A stretch of DNA of 64,000 bases from Actinomycetaceae bacterium zg-1166 (GTDB lineage: Bacteria > Actinomycetota > Actinomycetes > Actinomycetales > Actinomycetaceae): assembly GCA_015679245.1 (NCBI GenBank), contig CP064953.1:372001-436000 (forward strand). Direction: 5' to 3'. Position numbers and translations under genes: made by a program. The notes beneath the pieces are model-generated. The model was not told where the DNA came from and made no database searches. It worked only from the letters and a program-made list of their open reading frames with translations. The stretch's first letter is position 1. Each line of letters opens with the position of its first letter. This document shows, piece by piece, positions 25,107 through 34,670 of the stretch.

Positions 25107-26561
25107 GTGAGTTCGCATGAAGGAAAAATGACCAGGCGTGGAGCACGGCGTGTGGTGGGGCGTTTAGAAAACCTTCGCGAAGCTATTGAAGCGGGCGGAG
25201 CCTATATGGATCCTTTTGTCGTAGCTCGGGCACGTGAGGAATTGCGCGCAGCTCAGGAGCGCATGAATGCTGGGCTTGGCCTGACCGTGGCGGCTCTTGC
25301 TGGCGGCACAGGCTCGGGTAAGTCCTCTCTTTTCAATGCTCTCAGCGGCTTAAACTTTGCTGAAGTTGGAGAGCTTCGCCCCACTACACGCGAAGTGAGT
25401 GCCTGTGCCTGGAGTGACGAGGCCGATCAGATTCTCGATCTTCTTGGGGTGAATCCGAGCAGGCGGATTCGCCATTCCTCTATCCTCACCCCTGAAGATG
25501 GTGCTTTTGAATCTCTTATTCTTCTTGACCTGCCCGATCACGATTCGGTGGAGCAGAGCCATAGTGTGGTCGTCAGTGCGATCTTGCCGAAGGTGGATCT
25601 GCTACTGTGGGTGCTTGATCCGCAGAAATACGCCGACCACCTCATTCATTCGAGTTATCTTGAGGCGATGACTGCCCGTGCCGATCACATGGTGGTGCTT
25701 CTCAACCAGATTGATCGTGTGCCTGGGGTAGGTAAGGACGAACTCTTAGCTGATGCGCGCCGCCTCCTCGATGCTGATGGACTTGAAGGGGTGCCGCTCT
25801 ATGGGATCAGTGCCTTGGATAAGACGAGCCTAGAGCCTGTACGTGAGGAGCTTGCACGCGCGGTGAGCTCTACAAATTCTGCCACGGCTACTGCAATTGC
25901 CGAACTCGATGCGATCCGTGCGCGCCTGGCTACTGGAGTGGGGATGCGCGAAGCGGATATGGAACCTCTTGTTGTCCAAGCCTGTACGGATCTTGTGGAG
26001 GCCTCAGCGATCCCAGCGGTTGCCGATTCGGTGCGCGAGGCTGGTAAGAAGCTCACTGCGGTGGTCTACGCAAAGCCTGAACTTCCGGCTCAGACATTAG
26101 TGACAGCCACGTGTGACTCCTGGGTGAGTAGGGCGTGCACTGATCTGCCCCCACTGTGGCGTCAGGGAGTGAACGAGGTTTTGCCTGAACGCGAGACTTT
26201 GCGCCGCGAGGTGGGTGAGCGTGTGCGTGCAGTGGAGGTTCCTCGCGTGGCTCGTGGGTTCGTCCTCGGTGTAGGGGTTCTCTGCATTGCTACTCTCGTT
26301 CTCCTGATCGTGGGTTTCCTCATGTCGCATTCATCCCTCAGGATCTGGGCAGGAGTGGGTTTTCTCGTTTCGCTTGTTGTGGGTGCACGTGCAATTCGGG
26401 CACGACGAATCCGCGGTGAGGCTGCCGCTCAGGCTTATCGTGCCCAGGCGGAGGCTGCGGTTGTGGGAACGATCGAGGATCTGCTGGTCAAACCCACAGC
26501 TGAGATTTTGGAGAAGCACGCGCGCACGCGCAGAGTTTTGGTGCGCGAGTCGGAAGCGTAG
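25107..26561 (+). CDS. Dynamin-like GTPase with C-terminal membrane anchor, second of the pair
   Basis: 484 aa. The G domain has P-loop AGGTGSGKSSLFNAL near residue 65, switch I RPTTREVSA, DLPDHDSVE (G3) and LNQIDR (G4). A helical middle region leads to two adjacent transmembrane segments near residues 380-430 (FVLGVGVLCIATLVLLIVGFLM and AGVGFLVSLVVGARAI), so unlike its neighbour it is membrane-integral. The pairing of one soluble and one membrane GTPase resembles bacterial dynamin pairs that work together at the membrane. GTG or ATG alternatives exist close to the start; AAGGAGG at about 9 nt upstream supports 25107. Confidence 0.8.
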   Translation: MSSHEGKMTRRGARRVVGRLENLREAIEAGGAYMDPFVVARAREELRAAQERMNAGLGLTVAALAGGTGSGKSSLFNALSGLNFAEVGELRPTTREVSACAWSDEADQILDLLGVNPSRRIRHSSILTPEDGAFESLILLDLPDHDSVEQSHSVVVSAILPKVDLLLWVLDPQKYADHLIHSSYLEAMTARADHMVVLLNQIDRVPGVGKDELLADARRLLDADGLEGVPLYGISALDKTSLEPVREELARAVSSTNSATATAIAELDAIRARLATGVGMREADMEPLVVQACTDLVEASAIPAVADSVREAGKKLTAVVYAKPELPAQTLVTATCDSWVSRACTDLPPLWRQGVNEVLPERETLRREVGERVRAVEVPRVARGFVLGVGVLCIATLVLLIVGFLMSHSSLRIWAGVGFLVSLVVGARAIRARRIRGEAAAQAYRAQAEAAVVGTIEDLLVKPTAEILEKHARTRRVLVRESEA

Positions 26562-26740
26562 ATATGTGAGCTACATGCGCATTGCCCTGTGAGTGATGTG
26601 AAAGATGAACTGAAGGTGCCTTTGTTACCCACAGGTTCCCTTTGATGGATATGTATCAACAGTTCGTTCTTTTCTTCAGCGCAGCCGCTTGAACTCCCGG
26701 CACTCTTGAGTCACATCGCTTTAAGTGTAAGGAGAATGTC

Positions 26741-27412
26741 ATGGCGAATGATACGTATGTGACGGTGCGCGGATTTGCGGTGGGTCAACCCACTCTCTTC
26801 CGAAACGAGGCAGGTAGAGCCAGCGCTTTGCTGCGTGTAGGGGTCACGGCGCGCAACTTTGATCGCACGGTAAACGCTTTCGTCGATGGTGCAACAGCGT
26901 GGTATTCGGTGCGTTGTTACGGAGAACTGGCGGAAAATGTGGCGCGTTCAGTGTATAAAGGGTCGCCTCTTTTGGTGCGCGGACGTCTGAGTCCACGAGC
27001 TTGGACTGATCGTGAGGGAAATCCGCGCACAGAATACGCCATTGGTGCTGATGCGATTGGCATTGAACTCTCGACGGGGTGGGCTTCCTTCGTCCGTGAA
27101 CGCCACCAGGCAAATGGAGGAGCTGGCGGTCAGGATTATGTTCACGTTTCCCATACTTTTCCGGAAAGTAAGAGCACAAACGCCTCAGCTGCGCCTGCAC
27201 GGTTACTACCGGATCCTGTTGATTCTCCTGGGCTAGAGGCTCCTGAAAGTGCAGGATATGCAGAGAAAAGTGCGTCTTGTCCACCGGTCGCAGAAGAAAA
27301 TGAAGTTTCCTCACACGCGAGCCTAGAAACGGAAGTGAGGTCTCGTCCGGGAATAGACGAGGCTGTGAGCGAAGACATGAGAGCTGCACGAGTGCTCGAA
27401 GAGGTGGCATAG
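26741..27412 (+). CDS. ssb: Single-stranded DNA-binding protein paralogue without acidic tip
   Basis: 223 aa. The N-terminal 115 residues form an OB-fold of SSB type (YVTVRGFAVGQPTLFRNEAGRASALLRVGVT, AWYSVRCYGELAENVARSVYKGSPLLVRGRL, REGNPRTEYAIGADAIGIELSTGW). The C-terminal tail is low complexity and ends DMRAARVLEEVA, not the DDDIPF-type tip that recruits partner proteins in housekeeping SSB. It is thus more likely an accessory SSB (SsbB-like). ATG 26741 has GTAAGGAG at about 7 nt. The gene neighbours are the GTPase pair upstream and ettA downstream. Confidence 0.85.
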   Translation: MANDTYVTVRGFAVGQPTLFRNEAGRASALLRVGVTARNFDRTVNAFVDGATAWYSVRCYGELAENVARSVYKGSPLLVRGRLSPRAWTDREGNPRTEYAIGADAIGIELSTGWASFVRERHQANGGAGGQDYVHVSHTFPESKSTNASAAPARLLPDPVDSPGLEAPESAGYAEKSASCPPVAEENEVSSHASLETEVRSRPGIDEAVSEDMRAARVLEEVA

Positions 27413-27626
27413 TTCCAGAACCAGAAGGGCGGCGAGGAGAGTAGCGAGGGAAGAAAAGAAACGCGTCGCAGAAAGTGAGCTCTGATCCAGGATATTGCGG
27501 ATATGCGTGAGGTGAGTGTCGGTAGGCGCGATCGAAACTGGGCATGATGAGACGGTATCCTGAAAGGTGTGCTGTGCCCATCGAATGCACAGCGGTGAGT
27601 ACACCCCTTCAACTGGATGGAGCCTC

Positions 27627-29309
27627 GTGGCGGAATACATCTACCAAATGATCCATGCTTACAAGCGCGTGGGTGACAAGACAATCCTGGATGACGTCAC
27701 TATGGCGTTCCTTCCCGGTGCCAAAATCGGCATGGTTGGTCCCAACGGTGCCGGTAAGTCCACGATCCTCAAGATTATGGCTGGTCTGGATCAACCCTCT
27801 AACGGTGAAGCGCGCTTAAGCCCTGGTTACACCGTGGGTATCCTCATGCAGGAGCCTCCCCTTGACGAGTCCAAGACGGTTCTGGAGAACGTGCAACTTG
27901 GCCGGGCAGAGATGATTGGCAAACTTCGTCGTTTCAACGATATCGGTGAGGAGATGGCGAATCCGGAAGCTGATTTCGATGCCCTCATGGAAGAGATGGG
28001 GAAGTTGCAGACGGAGATTGACGCAGCTGGTGCGTGGGATCTCGATGCCCAACTTCAACAGGCGATGGACGCTCTGCGCTGTCCACCAGGTGACATGCCA
28101 GTGGCAGTTCTTTCTGGTGGAGAACGCCGCCGAGTCGCCCTGTGTAGACTCCTTCTGGAAGCTCCCGATCTCCTTCTCCTTGACGAACCAACCAACCACC
28201 TTGACGCTGAATCTGTGCTCTGGCTTGAGCAACACTTAGCACAGTACCCCGGTGCAGTGATTGCCGTCACGCACGATCGTTACTTCCTTGACCATGTGGC
28301 CTCGTGGATCGCTGAAGTTGATCGCGGGCGCCTCTACCCCTATGAAGGCAACTACACCACTTACCTTGAGACGAAGGAGAAACGCCTTGAGGTACAGGGA
28401 AAGAAGGACGCTAAGCTCGCCAAGCGCCTCAAGGACGAACTTGAATGGGTGCGTTCTTCAGCCAAAGGCCGCCAGGCTAAGTCCAAGGCGCGCCTGGAAC
28501 GCTACGAGGAGATGGCAGCTGAAGCTGAGCGCACTCGAAAATTGGACTTCGAGGAGATCCAGATTCCGCCAGGGCCGCGCTTGGGTAATATCGTCCTAGA
28601 AGCGACGAACTTGAAGAAGGGCTTCGATGGGCGCACCCTCATTGAAGGTCTTTCCTTCACGCTTCCTCGCAACGGCATCGTCGGCATCATCGGGCCTAAC
28701 GGTGTCGGAAAGACAACACTCTTCAAGACGATCGTCGGCCTTGAACCTCTTGACGAAGGCGAACTCAAGATCGGTGAGACGGTGAAGATCTCCTATGTGG
28801 ATCAGACCCGCGCTGGAATTGATCCGGACAAGACCCTCTGGGAGGTCGTCTCCGATGGGCTTGACTACATCAACGTCGGCGTTGTAGAGATGCCCTCACG
28901 TGCCTATGTTTCTGCATTCGGGTTCAAAGGGCCAGATCAGCAGAAGCCAGCAGGAGTGCTTTCTGGAGGCGAGCGCAATCGCCTCAACCTCGCACTCACC
29001 CTCAAGCAGGGAGGTAATCTTCTGCTCCTGGACGAACCGACGAACGACCTCGATGTGGAAACCTTGAGTTCCCTGGAGAATGCGCTCCTGCAATTCCCCG
29101 GTTGTGCTGTAGTCATCACCCACGATCGCTGGTTCCTTGATCGTGTGGCCACGCACATTCTCGCTTACGAAGGCACAGAAGAGAATCCTGCTGCCTGGTA
29201 CTGGTTTGAGGGGAACTTCGAATCCTACGAGAAGAATAAAGTAGAGCGCCTTGGGCCGGAATCTGCGCGTCCCACAGCTGCCGCCTACCGGAAGCTGACG
29301 CGCAACTGA
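27627..29309 (+). CDS. ettA: Energy-dependent translational throttle protein EttA (ABC-F)
   Basis: 560 aa ABC-F ATPase acting at the ribosomal E site. GTG 27627 (VAEYIYQMIHAYKRVG) is the family start; an upstream in-frame extension is not EttA-like. Two ATPase domains: Walker A GPNGAGKST and signature LSGGERRRVALC with Walker B LLLLDEPTNHLD in the first, GPNGVGKTT and LSGGERNRLNLAL in the second. The P-site tRNA interaction linker (KDELEWVRSSAKGRQAKSKARLERYEEMAAE) lies between them. The toe-like insert in domain 1 supports EttA rather than Uup. GGAG lies 4 nt upstream. A small ORF and a terminator follow. Confidence 0.95.
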   Translation: MAEYIYQMIHAYKRVGDKTILDDVTMAFLPGAKIGMVGPNGAGKSTILKIMAGLDQPSNGEARLSPGYTVGILMQEPPLDESKTVLENVQLGRAEMIGKLRRFNDIGEEMANPEADFDALMEEMGKLQTEIDAAGAWDLDAQLQQAMDALRCPPGDMPVAVLSGGERRRVALCRLLLEAPDLLLLDEPTNHLDAESVLWLEQHLAQYPGAVIAVTHDRYFLDHVASWIAEVDRGRLYPYEGNYTTYLETKEKRLEVQGKKDAKLAKRLKDELEWVRSSAKGRQAKSKARLERYEEMAAEAERTRKLDFEEIQIPPGPRLGNIVLEATNLKKGFDGRTLIEGLSFTLPRNGIVGIIGPNGVGKTTLFKTIVGLEPLDEGELKIGETVKISYVDQTRAGIDPDKTLWEVVSDGLDYINVGVVEMPSRAYVSAFGFKGPDQQKPAGVLSGGERNRLNLALTLKQGGNLLLLDEPTNDLDVETLSSLENALLQFPGCAVVITHDRWFLDRVATHILAYEGTEENPAAWYWFEGNFESYEKNKVERLGPESARPTAAAYRKLTRN

Positions 29310-29310
29310 G

Positions 29311-29499
29311 ATGTTAAGTGAGATTCTTGTTGGAAGCACCAGCCTTTTTGCTACATCGAGTTCGGCAGAAGTTGGATTTACGATCGGGCTAGGAGCCTAT
29401 CTCCTTGCGGGAGTTCTCCTGACCGGAGCTGTGATCGCTGGGGTGATTCACCTTGTTCGTCATGGCGACGAGGAAGCTGAAGCTGAGAGCGAATCGTAA
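29311..29499 (+). CDS. Small single-pass membrane protein
   Basis: 62 aa, starting 1 nt after the ettA stop. One hydrophobic segment ([27 protein letters not shown]) near residues 23-49 is followed by an acidic tail ([13 protein letters not shown]). No family is recognised. Evidence that it is real: tight coupling to ettA, a plausible transmembrane profile with positive-to-acidic C-terminus, and a strong terminator only 25 nt after its stop. Function unknown. Confidence 0.6.
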   Translation: MLSEILVGSTSLFATSSSAEVGFTIGLGAYLLAGVLLTGAVIAGVIHLVRHGDEEAEAESES

Positions 29500-29524
29500 G
29501 CTGACAGATTTTTACGTGGCCGAG

Positions 29525-29570
29525 CGGTGGCGAGAAAGGATCTTTGGGTCTGTTCTCGCCACCGTTTTTG
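29525..29570 (+). terminator. Terminator of the ettA operon
   Basis: Perfect 12-bp stem CGGTGGCGAGAA (29525-29536) / TTCTCGCCACCG (29553-29564) followed by TTTTT. Confidence 0.9.
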
Positions 29571-29752
29571 GACTTGTCGCCATGCCTGGAGGAGCTTACC
29601 TTGCCTGGAAGAAAAAGGAAGGTGGGTTAAAGGCTGTCAAAATTCATGAGTGCTACGAAACTGTCGCCGTGCCGAGGGATTCTCGCTCGTGGTATCCAGC
29701 CTGGGTGGGCGTGGGGCGCGTACAGATACGTTCGCGTCCCATGCCCACCCCT

Positions 29753-29764
29753 TATACTTGTCTC
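29753..29764 (+). promoter_or_regulatory. Leaderless promoter -10 (TATACT) of proS
   Basis: TATACT at 29753-29758, 6 nt before GTG 29765. One base from the TATAAT consensus. Confidence 0.65.
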
Positions 29765-31564
29765 GTGCTCAAGATGTCATCGTTATTTGTTCGGACGCTG
29801 CGCGAAGATCCCTCGGATGCAGAAGTCGCCAGCCACAAGCTCCTCATGCGTGCCGGTTACATCCGTCGCACCGCTCCAGGGATCTACACCTGGCTTCCCC
29901 TAGGGTTGAGGGTGCTGCGCAAGGTGGAAGCCATTGTGCGTGAGGAAATGGAACGTGCTGGTTCTCAGGAAGTTCATTTCCCAGCTCTCCTCCCACGCGA
30001 ACCCTACGAAGCCACGAACCGCTGGAATGAGTACGGTCCCACACTCTTCACACTCAAGGATCGCAAGGAAGGTGATTACCTCCTGGCTCCTACCCACGAG
30101 GAGATGTTCACGCTCCTCGTCAAGGATCTCTACTCCTCCTACAAGGATCTGCCACTCTCGCTCTATCAAATTCAGACGAAGTACCGCGACGAAGCCCGCC
30201 CGCGTGCAGGTATCATCCGCGCTCGTGAATTCATTATGAAGGATGCGTATTCCTTCGATCTCGACGAGGCAGGACTTGACGCATCCTATCAGGCGATGCG
30301 CGATGCCTATGAGCGAATCTTTACACGTCTAGGTCTGCCTTACGCGATCTGTTCAGCCGTTTCCGGTGCGATGGGAGGCTCGCGTTCGGAAGAATTCCTC
30401 TTCCCCTGCGAGATCGGAGAGGATACCTTTGTCCGTTCGGCAGGGGGTTACACGGCGAATACCGAGGCGGTGACCACTCCACCGCTGCCCGAGGTGGACT
30501 TCTCCCATACGCCCGCTCCCGAACTCGTGGATACTCCCGATGCCACAACTATCGAAGCACTCGTCGACGTATTTACCGCACTTTGTCCGCGTGAAAATTC
30601 TCCCTGGAGCGCAGCCGATACGCTCAAGAATGTTGTCGTTGCGGCCGTGGCTCCCGATGGTACACGTGACGTGCTTGTCATCGGCGTACCAGGTGATCGC
30701 GCTGTGGATATGAAGCGCGTAGAGGCAGCTCTCGCCCCGGCCGAAGTGGAGATGGCCACCCCCGAAGATCTCGCTGCATTCCCAGAGCTGGTACCGGGTT
30801 ACATCGGCCCGCAGGCGATCGGCCCGCAGAGTGCGCGGCGCACAGAGACGTCTGCCGAGGCTGAGGAAGGCGCGACTCCAGTGCTGCGTTATCTTCTTGA
30901 TCCGCATGTGGCACGCGGCAGTGCCTGGATCACAGGAGCGAACAAACTCAACACACACGTGATGAACCTTGTCTATGGCCGTGACTTCGAGGCGGATGGC
31001 ACGATCGAGGCAGTGGAAGTGCGCGCTGGCGACGAAGCGCCCGATGGTTCTGGCCCGCTGGAGATTGCCCGTGGTATCGAAATCGGCCATATCTTCCAGC
31101 TCGGGCGCAAATACGCGAAATCCTTGGGACTTACCGTTCTTGACCACAACGGTAAGAGCCAGGTAGTGACGATGGGATCCTACGGTGTGGGTGTTTCCCG
31201 TGTCCTTGCTGCCCTCGCAGAACTCAACCACGATGAGCGTGGCCTCACGTGGCCGGTAGCCATCGCCCCTGTTCACGTACAGGTGATTGCTACAGGCAAA
31301 GGGGAGGAGATCTTCGAAGCAGCTTCCACGATAGCTGAAGATTTGGAGGCTAGTGGACTCGAAGTTCTTTACGATGATCGTCGCAAGGTATCCGCAGGTG
31401 TGAAGTTTGCCGACTACGAATTGCTGGGTGCGCCCTATGCCGTAGTAGTGGGTCGAGGTCTTGCCTCTGGTAGCGTGGAATTGCGTGATCGCCGTCGCGG
31501 CGAATCCCGTGAGGTGCCGGTGGAAACTGCCGTGCAAGCCTTACGTGAATTTGCCGGGTTCTGA
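29765..31564 (+). CDS. proS: Prolyl-tRNA synthetase (bacterial type with editing domain)
   Basis: 599 aa class II aminoacyl-tRNA synthetase. The long open frame extends upstream to 29453 but crosses the ettA terminator, so GTG 29765 ([27 protein letters not shown]) is the start; ATG 29774 is the next choice. Motif 2 region [25 protein letters not shown] and motif 3 GSYGVGVSR are present. The segment between about residues 225 and 400 is the YbaK-like editing domain that removes alanine. The C-terminal anticodon domain includes [24 protein letters not shown]. Same neighbourhood as Rv2845c. Confidence 0.96.
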   Translation: MLKMSSLFVRTLREDPSDAEVASHKLLMRAGYIRRTAPGIYTWLPLGLRVLRKVEAIVREEMERAGSQEVHFPALLPREPYEATNRWNEYGPTLFTLKDRKEGDYLLAPTHEEMFTLLVKDLYSSYKDLPLSLYQIQTKYRDEARPRAGIIRAREFIMKDAYSFDLDEAGLDASYQAMRDAYERIFTRLGLPYAICSAVSGAMGGSRSEEFLFPCEIGEDTFVRSAGGYTANTEAVTTPPLPEVDFSHTPAPELVDTPDATTIEALVDVFTALCPRENSPWSAADTLKNVVVAAVAPDGTRDVLVIGVPGDRAVDMKRVEAALAPAEVEMATPEDLAAFPELVPGYIGPQAIGPQSARRTETSAEAEEGATPVLRYLLDPHVARGSAWITGANKLNTHVMNLVYGRDFEADGTIEAVEVRAGDEAPDGSGPLEIARGIEIGHIFQLGRKYAKSLGLTVLDHNGKSQVVTMGSYGVGVSRVLAALAELNHDERGLTWPVAIAPVHVQVIATGKGEEIFEAASTIAEDLEASGLEVLYDDRRKVSAGVKFADYELLGAPYAVVVGRGLASGSVELRDRRRGESREVPVETAVQALREFAGF

Positions 31565-31613
31565 TTCCTCGATATTGTCTCTGCCCATGTTCATGTGCGG
31601 GCTGAGTGTTATT

Positions 31614-32642
31614 TCAGTGTGAGAGGGAACTGAGAGAGAATCTTGCGCGTTCGTCAGGCGTGAGGTAGAGCGAGCAGGCAAACCCAAACAACTGGTTGCG
31701 TCCAGACTCGTCAGCCTGGCTTGAGGCGATGAGAAGTTGCGACGTGAGAGTGACAAGAGCGTAGCTTGTGAGAGTTTCACCTTCACTGAGTGTGGGGTAG
31801 GCTGCCACCGTCTCGCGGGTGTCGGTGACTTTCTCTCGCAAAATTGCTTCCTCGAAAAGATCGAGGTTGGCAATACGCGCAAGTTCCTCATTGCGCTGGC
31901 CCACGGCGATATGAGCGGCATCGGTTTCGAGCCACTGGCGCGCAGCTTCAGCAATGGCGAGAGTCGCCGAACTCGGAGCAGCCTTACCAGCTTCCTGGGG
32001 TGTTGCAGTGGGGCAGGCAGGAGTGGCAATCTCCGAAGATTCAGCCAGTATCATGGCGTTCATGTGCGCTGCAAAAGAAAGTGCGGTGTAGGTGAGTCGT
32101 TCACTTGAACGCGGAGCGTTTGCTAATGCACGAGCGTCTTGACTCAAACTCAGTAACTGAGAGGTTACTTCGCCAGGGTCGGCGCTGGGGGCGGATGCCA
32201 GGGAAGCATCGTCTGTGGGTGTGCCTTCGGAGGACGGGGATGAAGCCTCTGTGCCTGTGTCTTTGCCGGTGCTGCTCACACCAAGTGCATCAAGGAAAGC
32301 GGAAGTTTCCTTGGCGAGGAAGTTGTAACGTCCATCGGGATACATAGTGAGGAGGGCGTGAGCACTACGTGCGAGCGCCAGAGCGTGATTCTCAAGGTCA
32401 CTGCGCGTCACCACCTGTGTCTGTGAGAAGGCATCCTTTGTTACGGTGGCGGTATCGCTTGGGGGAGGGGAACCGAAGTGGGTTCCCATTACAGCGAGTG
32501 CTCCTACGAAAATCGAGATGGCAATGACGATTGCACCGGTAAACCGCAGAGCTGAACCTTGCGAGGTCGTCGCGCTTGAGGGTGAGAAAGCGTCGGAGTC
32601 CACGCGAGGGAAAGTGTGGGGCAGAGGGTGTTCGTCGCTCAT
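31614..32642 (-). CDS. Membrane-anchored protein of unknown function
   Basis: 342 aa from ATG 32642, chosen because AGGAGA lies 5 nt upstream; a longer frame to 32795 lacks support. A cytoplasmic N-terminus of about 37 residues precedes one transmembrane helix (FTGAIVIAISIFVGALAVMGTHFG). The extracellular part is helical, with a Ser/Thr/Asp-rich low-complexity linker near residues 125-165. It occupies the place of the ferritin-like DUF4439 genes that lie between proS and rimP in some actinobacteria. The C-terminal half (ARQWLETDAAHIAVGQRNEELARIANL) could be a distant relative, but I cannot show that. Confidence 0.65.
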   Translation of the reverse strand: MSDEHPLPHTFPRVDSDAFSPSSATTSQGSALRFTGAIVIAISIFVGALAVMGTHFGSPPPSDTATVTKDAFSQTQVVTRSDLENHALALARSAHALLTMYPDGRYNFLAKETSAFLDALGVSSTGKDTGTEASSPSSEGTPTDDASLASAPSADPGEVTSQLLSLSQDARALANAPRSSERLTYTALSFAAHMNAMILAESSEIATPACPTATPQEAGKAAPSSATLAIAEAARQWLETDAAHIAVGQRNEELARIANLDLFEEAILREKVTDTRETVAAYPTLSEGETLTSYALVTLTSQLLIASSQADESGRNQLFGFACSLYLTPDERARFSLSSLSH

Positions 32643-32974
32643 GTGTTCTCCTGCTGAAACTTTGTGGTGCTGCCGATTCGCGGATGCGTAGGTATATGGG
32701 TGGCTCAGGCACCACATCCTTAATTTTGCCACGAAGCTGCACGCATACTGTGTCTGCCCCCAATTCATGCCTGCATCAAGATATGCCCCGCCCACGTGCC
32801 GCCCTTGCTAACGCCGCTCCTAATCCGACCTTGCACCGAGCGAGATACGTGTGAAGATGTACAGAGGGCTGCAAGATCTATCCCAACCCACACCTACACT
32901 GAGAGGGCAGACGAGGATCGACATTCGTCGTGAGGCTTCCACGAGCAATTTTTAGAGCCTCCCCGCAGTCCGGG
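32643..32974. other. Divergent intergenic region between the membrane-anchored protein and rimP
   Basis: About 330 bases. ORFs here are short and lack start signals. The right edge holds the TAGGCT hexamer of rimP. I see no RNA gene or clear operator. Confidence 0.5.
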
Positions 32975-32987
32975 TAGGCTAGGGGAC
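32975..32987 (+). promoter_or_regulatory. Leaderless promoter -10 (TAGGCT) of rimP
   Basis: TAGGCT at 32975-32980, 7 nt before ATG 32988; probably the main promoter of the rimP-nusA operon. Confidence 0.65.
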
Positions 32988-33653
32988 ATGGCACGATCAT
33001 CTCGCAAGAAGAGTTCTCGCACCTCTCCTCGCTCAAGCTCTGACCACTACTCCCGTTCACCTCACTCACGGCTTCGTGTGGACTTCTCCGAAACCAAAGC
33101 TCGTCTCATCGAGGCTCTTACACCTCTCATTGAAGAATGGAACCTCTACCTTGAAGAGGTGAAAGTCGGGCGCGCTTCTTCCGGTATGGTGGTTCGTCTT
33201 ACTCTCGACTTGCCTGAGGGGCCAGGCGGTATTGATTCTGATACGCTCACCGAAGTTTCACGTGCTATTGCTGCACTTCTTGACGACGTTGATCTCCTAG
33301 AGGGTTCCTACAATCTTGAAGTCTCCACTCCAGGGGCCGAACGTGCCCTGACGTGTCTTCGCCACTTTTCTAGGGCGCAGGGGAGGCTTGTAGCTTTTCA
33401 CCTCACCGACGGCACCGCCATGACCGGGCGTGTTCGTGCTGTTACGGAAATGGGCGTGGATGTGGAGCTTGACGGTGTGATCCGTACAATTGCTATGGGA
33501 GGGATTGCGAGCGCACGGGTTCAGATTGAATTTGGGCGCAACGAAGGTTCCGAGGATCCAGATGGCTTTAAAGAGCCCGAAGATCATAAAGGTTCACAAA
33601 ACCCGGAGGTTCCGGACAACCCGGATCCCGCTGAGGGTGAAGACGAGGAGTAG
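32988..33653 (+). CDS. rimP: Ribosome maturation factor RimP
   Basis: 221 aa 30S assembly factor. A basic Ser/Arg-rich N-terminal extension of about 30 residues precedes the conserved domain (IEEWNLYLEEVKVG, LTLDLPEGPGGIDSDTLTEVSRAIAALLDD, YNLEVSTPGAERALTCLRHFSRAQG). The C-terminal SH3-like domain (GRVRAVTEMGVDVELDG) is followed by an acidic Glu/Asp/Pro tail of about 40 residues. It is 9 nt upstream of nusA, the standard bacterial pair. Confidence 0.94.
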   Translation: MARSSRKKSSRTSPRSSSDHYSRSPHSRLRVDFSETKARLIEALTPLIEEWNLYLEEVKVGRASSGMVVRLTLDLPEGPGGIDSDTLTEVSRAIAALLDDVDLLEGSYNLEVSTPGAERALTCLRHFSRAQGRLVAFHLTDGTAMTGRVRAVTEMGVDVELDGVIRTIAMGGIASARVQIEFGRNEGSEDPDGFKEPEDHKGSQNPEVPDNPDPAEGEDEE

Positions 33654-33662
33654 GAGAGCGCC

Positions 33663-34670
33663 GTGGATATTCAAATGAACGAGCTCCGCATTGTCGAGAG
33701 CGAGTTGGGGATCAGCGTTGATGTGCTTGTGAAAGCAATCGAAGATGCGCTTCTCTATGCTTACCAGCGCGTTCCTGGTGCAGTGCGCGGTGCGCGTGTG
33801 GAGATGGATCGCACCACCGGGCGTGTGAGTGTGTGGGCTCCCGAAGTTGATGACGAGGGCAACGTCGTCGGTGAGTTTGACGATACTCCTGGCGATTTTG
33901 GCCGTATTGCAACAGCTACTGCTAAGTCGATCATCGCTCAGCGCCTTCGTGATGCGGAGGCTGATCGGATTCTTGGCTCTTTCAAAAACAAGCAGGGCAA
34001 GGTTGTCTCTGGTGTCGTTCAGCAGAATGCAGGAGGCAAGGGTTCTTCGCGTGATCTTCTCGTGGATGTGGGTGAGCATGAGGCGATTCTGCGTGGCGAG
34101 GAGCAGGTTCCCACCGAGCACTTCCGCCACGGGGATCATATTCGTGCGCTTGTTCTTGAGGTCACTGTGGGTCAGCGCGGCGCTTCAGTGCGCCTTTCGC
34201 GCACCCATCCAGATTTTGTGCGCCAACTCTTTGAGATGGAAGTCCCGGAAATCGAATCGGGCGTTGTAGAAATTGTCGCACTTGCGCGCGAAGCAGGGCA
34301 CCGCACAAAGATTGCTGTGTGGTCCTCAGAGCAAGATGTCAATGCCAAAGGTGCCTGTATTGGTCACAACGGACAGCGTGTGCGCACGGTGACGACGGAA
34401 CTCGGTGGAGAGAAGATCGATATTGTCGATTATGACGACGATCCTGCCACTTTCATTTCTGCGGCTCTCTCACCTGCGAAGGTTCTTCGCGTGGATATTC
34501 TCAACAAATCCCAGCGTCAGGCGCGCGCAGTTGTGCCTGACGATCAAACGTCGCTAGCCATCGGTAAGGAGGCACAGAATGTGCGCCTCGCTGCCAAGCT
34601 CACGGGCTGGTCTATTGATATTCGCAAGGAATCCGAAGAAGCGACTCCTCGCCTTCCCGAAGAAATCTGA
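33663..34670 (+). CDS. nusA: Transcription termination/antitermination protein NusA
   Basis: 335 aa. Order of domains: N-terminal RNA polymerase-binding domain (IQMNELRIVESELGISVDVLVKAIEDALLYAY), S1 domain (residues about 120-195, KVVSGVVQQNA...DLLVDVGEHEAIL), then two KH domains (KIAVWSSEQDVNAKGACIGHNGQRVRTVTTELGGEKIDIVDY; DQTSLAIGKEAQNVRLAAKLTGW). It lacks the C-terminal acidic repeats of E. coli NusA, as is normal in actinobacteria. GTG 33663 with GGAG about 9 nt upstream. Followed by an unusually long, repeat-bearing spacer before ylxR. Confidence 0.96.
   Translation: MDIQMNELRIVESELGISVDVLVKAIEDALLYAYQRVPGAVRGARVEMDRTTGRVSVWAPEVDDEGNVVGEFDDTPGDFGRIATATAKSIIAQRLRDAEADRILGSFKNKQGKVVSGVVQQNAGGKGSSRDLLVDVGEHEAILRGEEQVPTEHFRHGDHIRALVLEVTVGQRGASVRLSRTHPDFVRQLFEMEVPEIESGVVEIVALAREAGHRTKIAVWSSEQDVNAKGACIGHNGQRVRTVTTELGGEKIDIVDYDDDPATFISAALSPAKVLRVDILNKSQRQARAVVPDDQTSLAIGKEAQNVRLAAKLTGWSIDIRKESEEATPRLPEEI

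Noticed and set aside
29453-29764. 104-residue N-terminal extension of ProS
   Set aside because: It overlaps the small membrane gene and crosses a perfect intrinsic terminator, and the extension has no ProS similarity.
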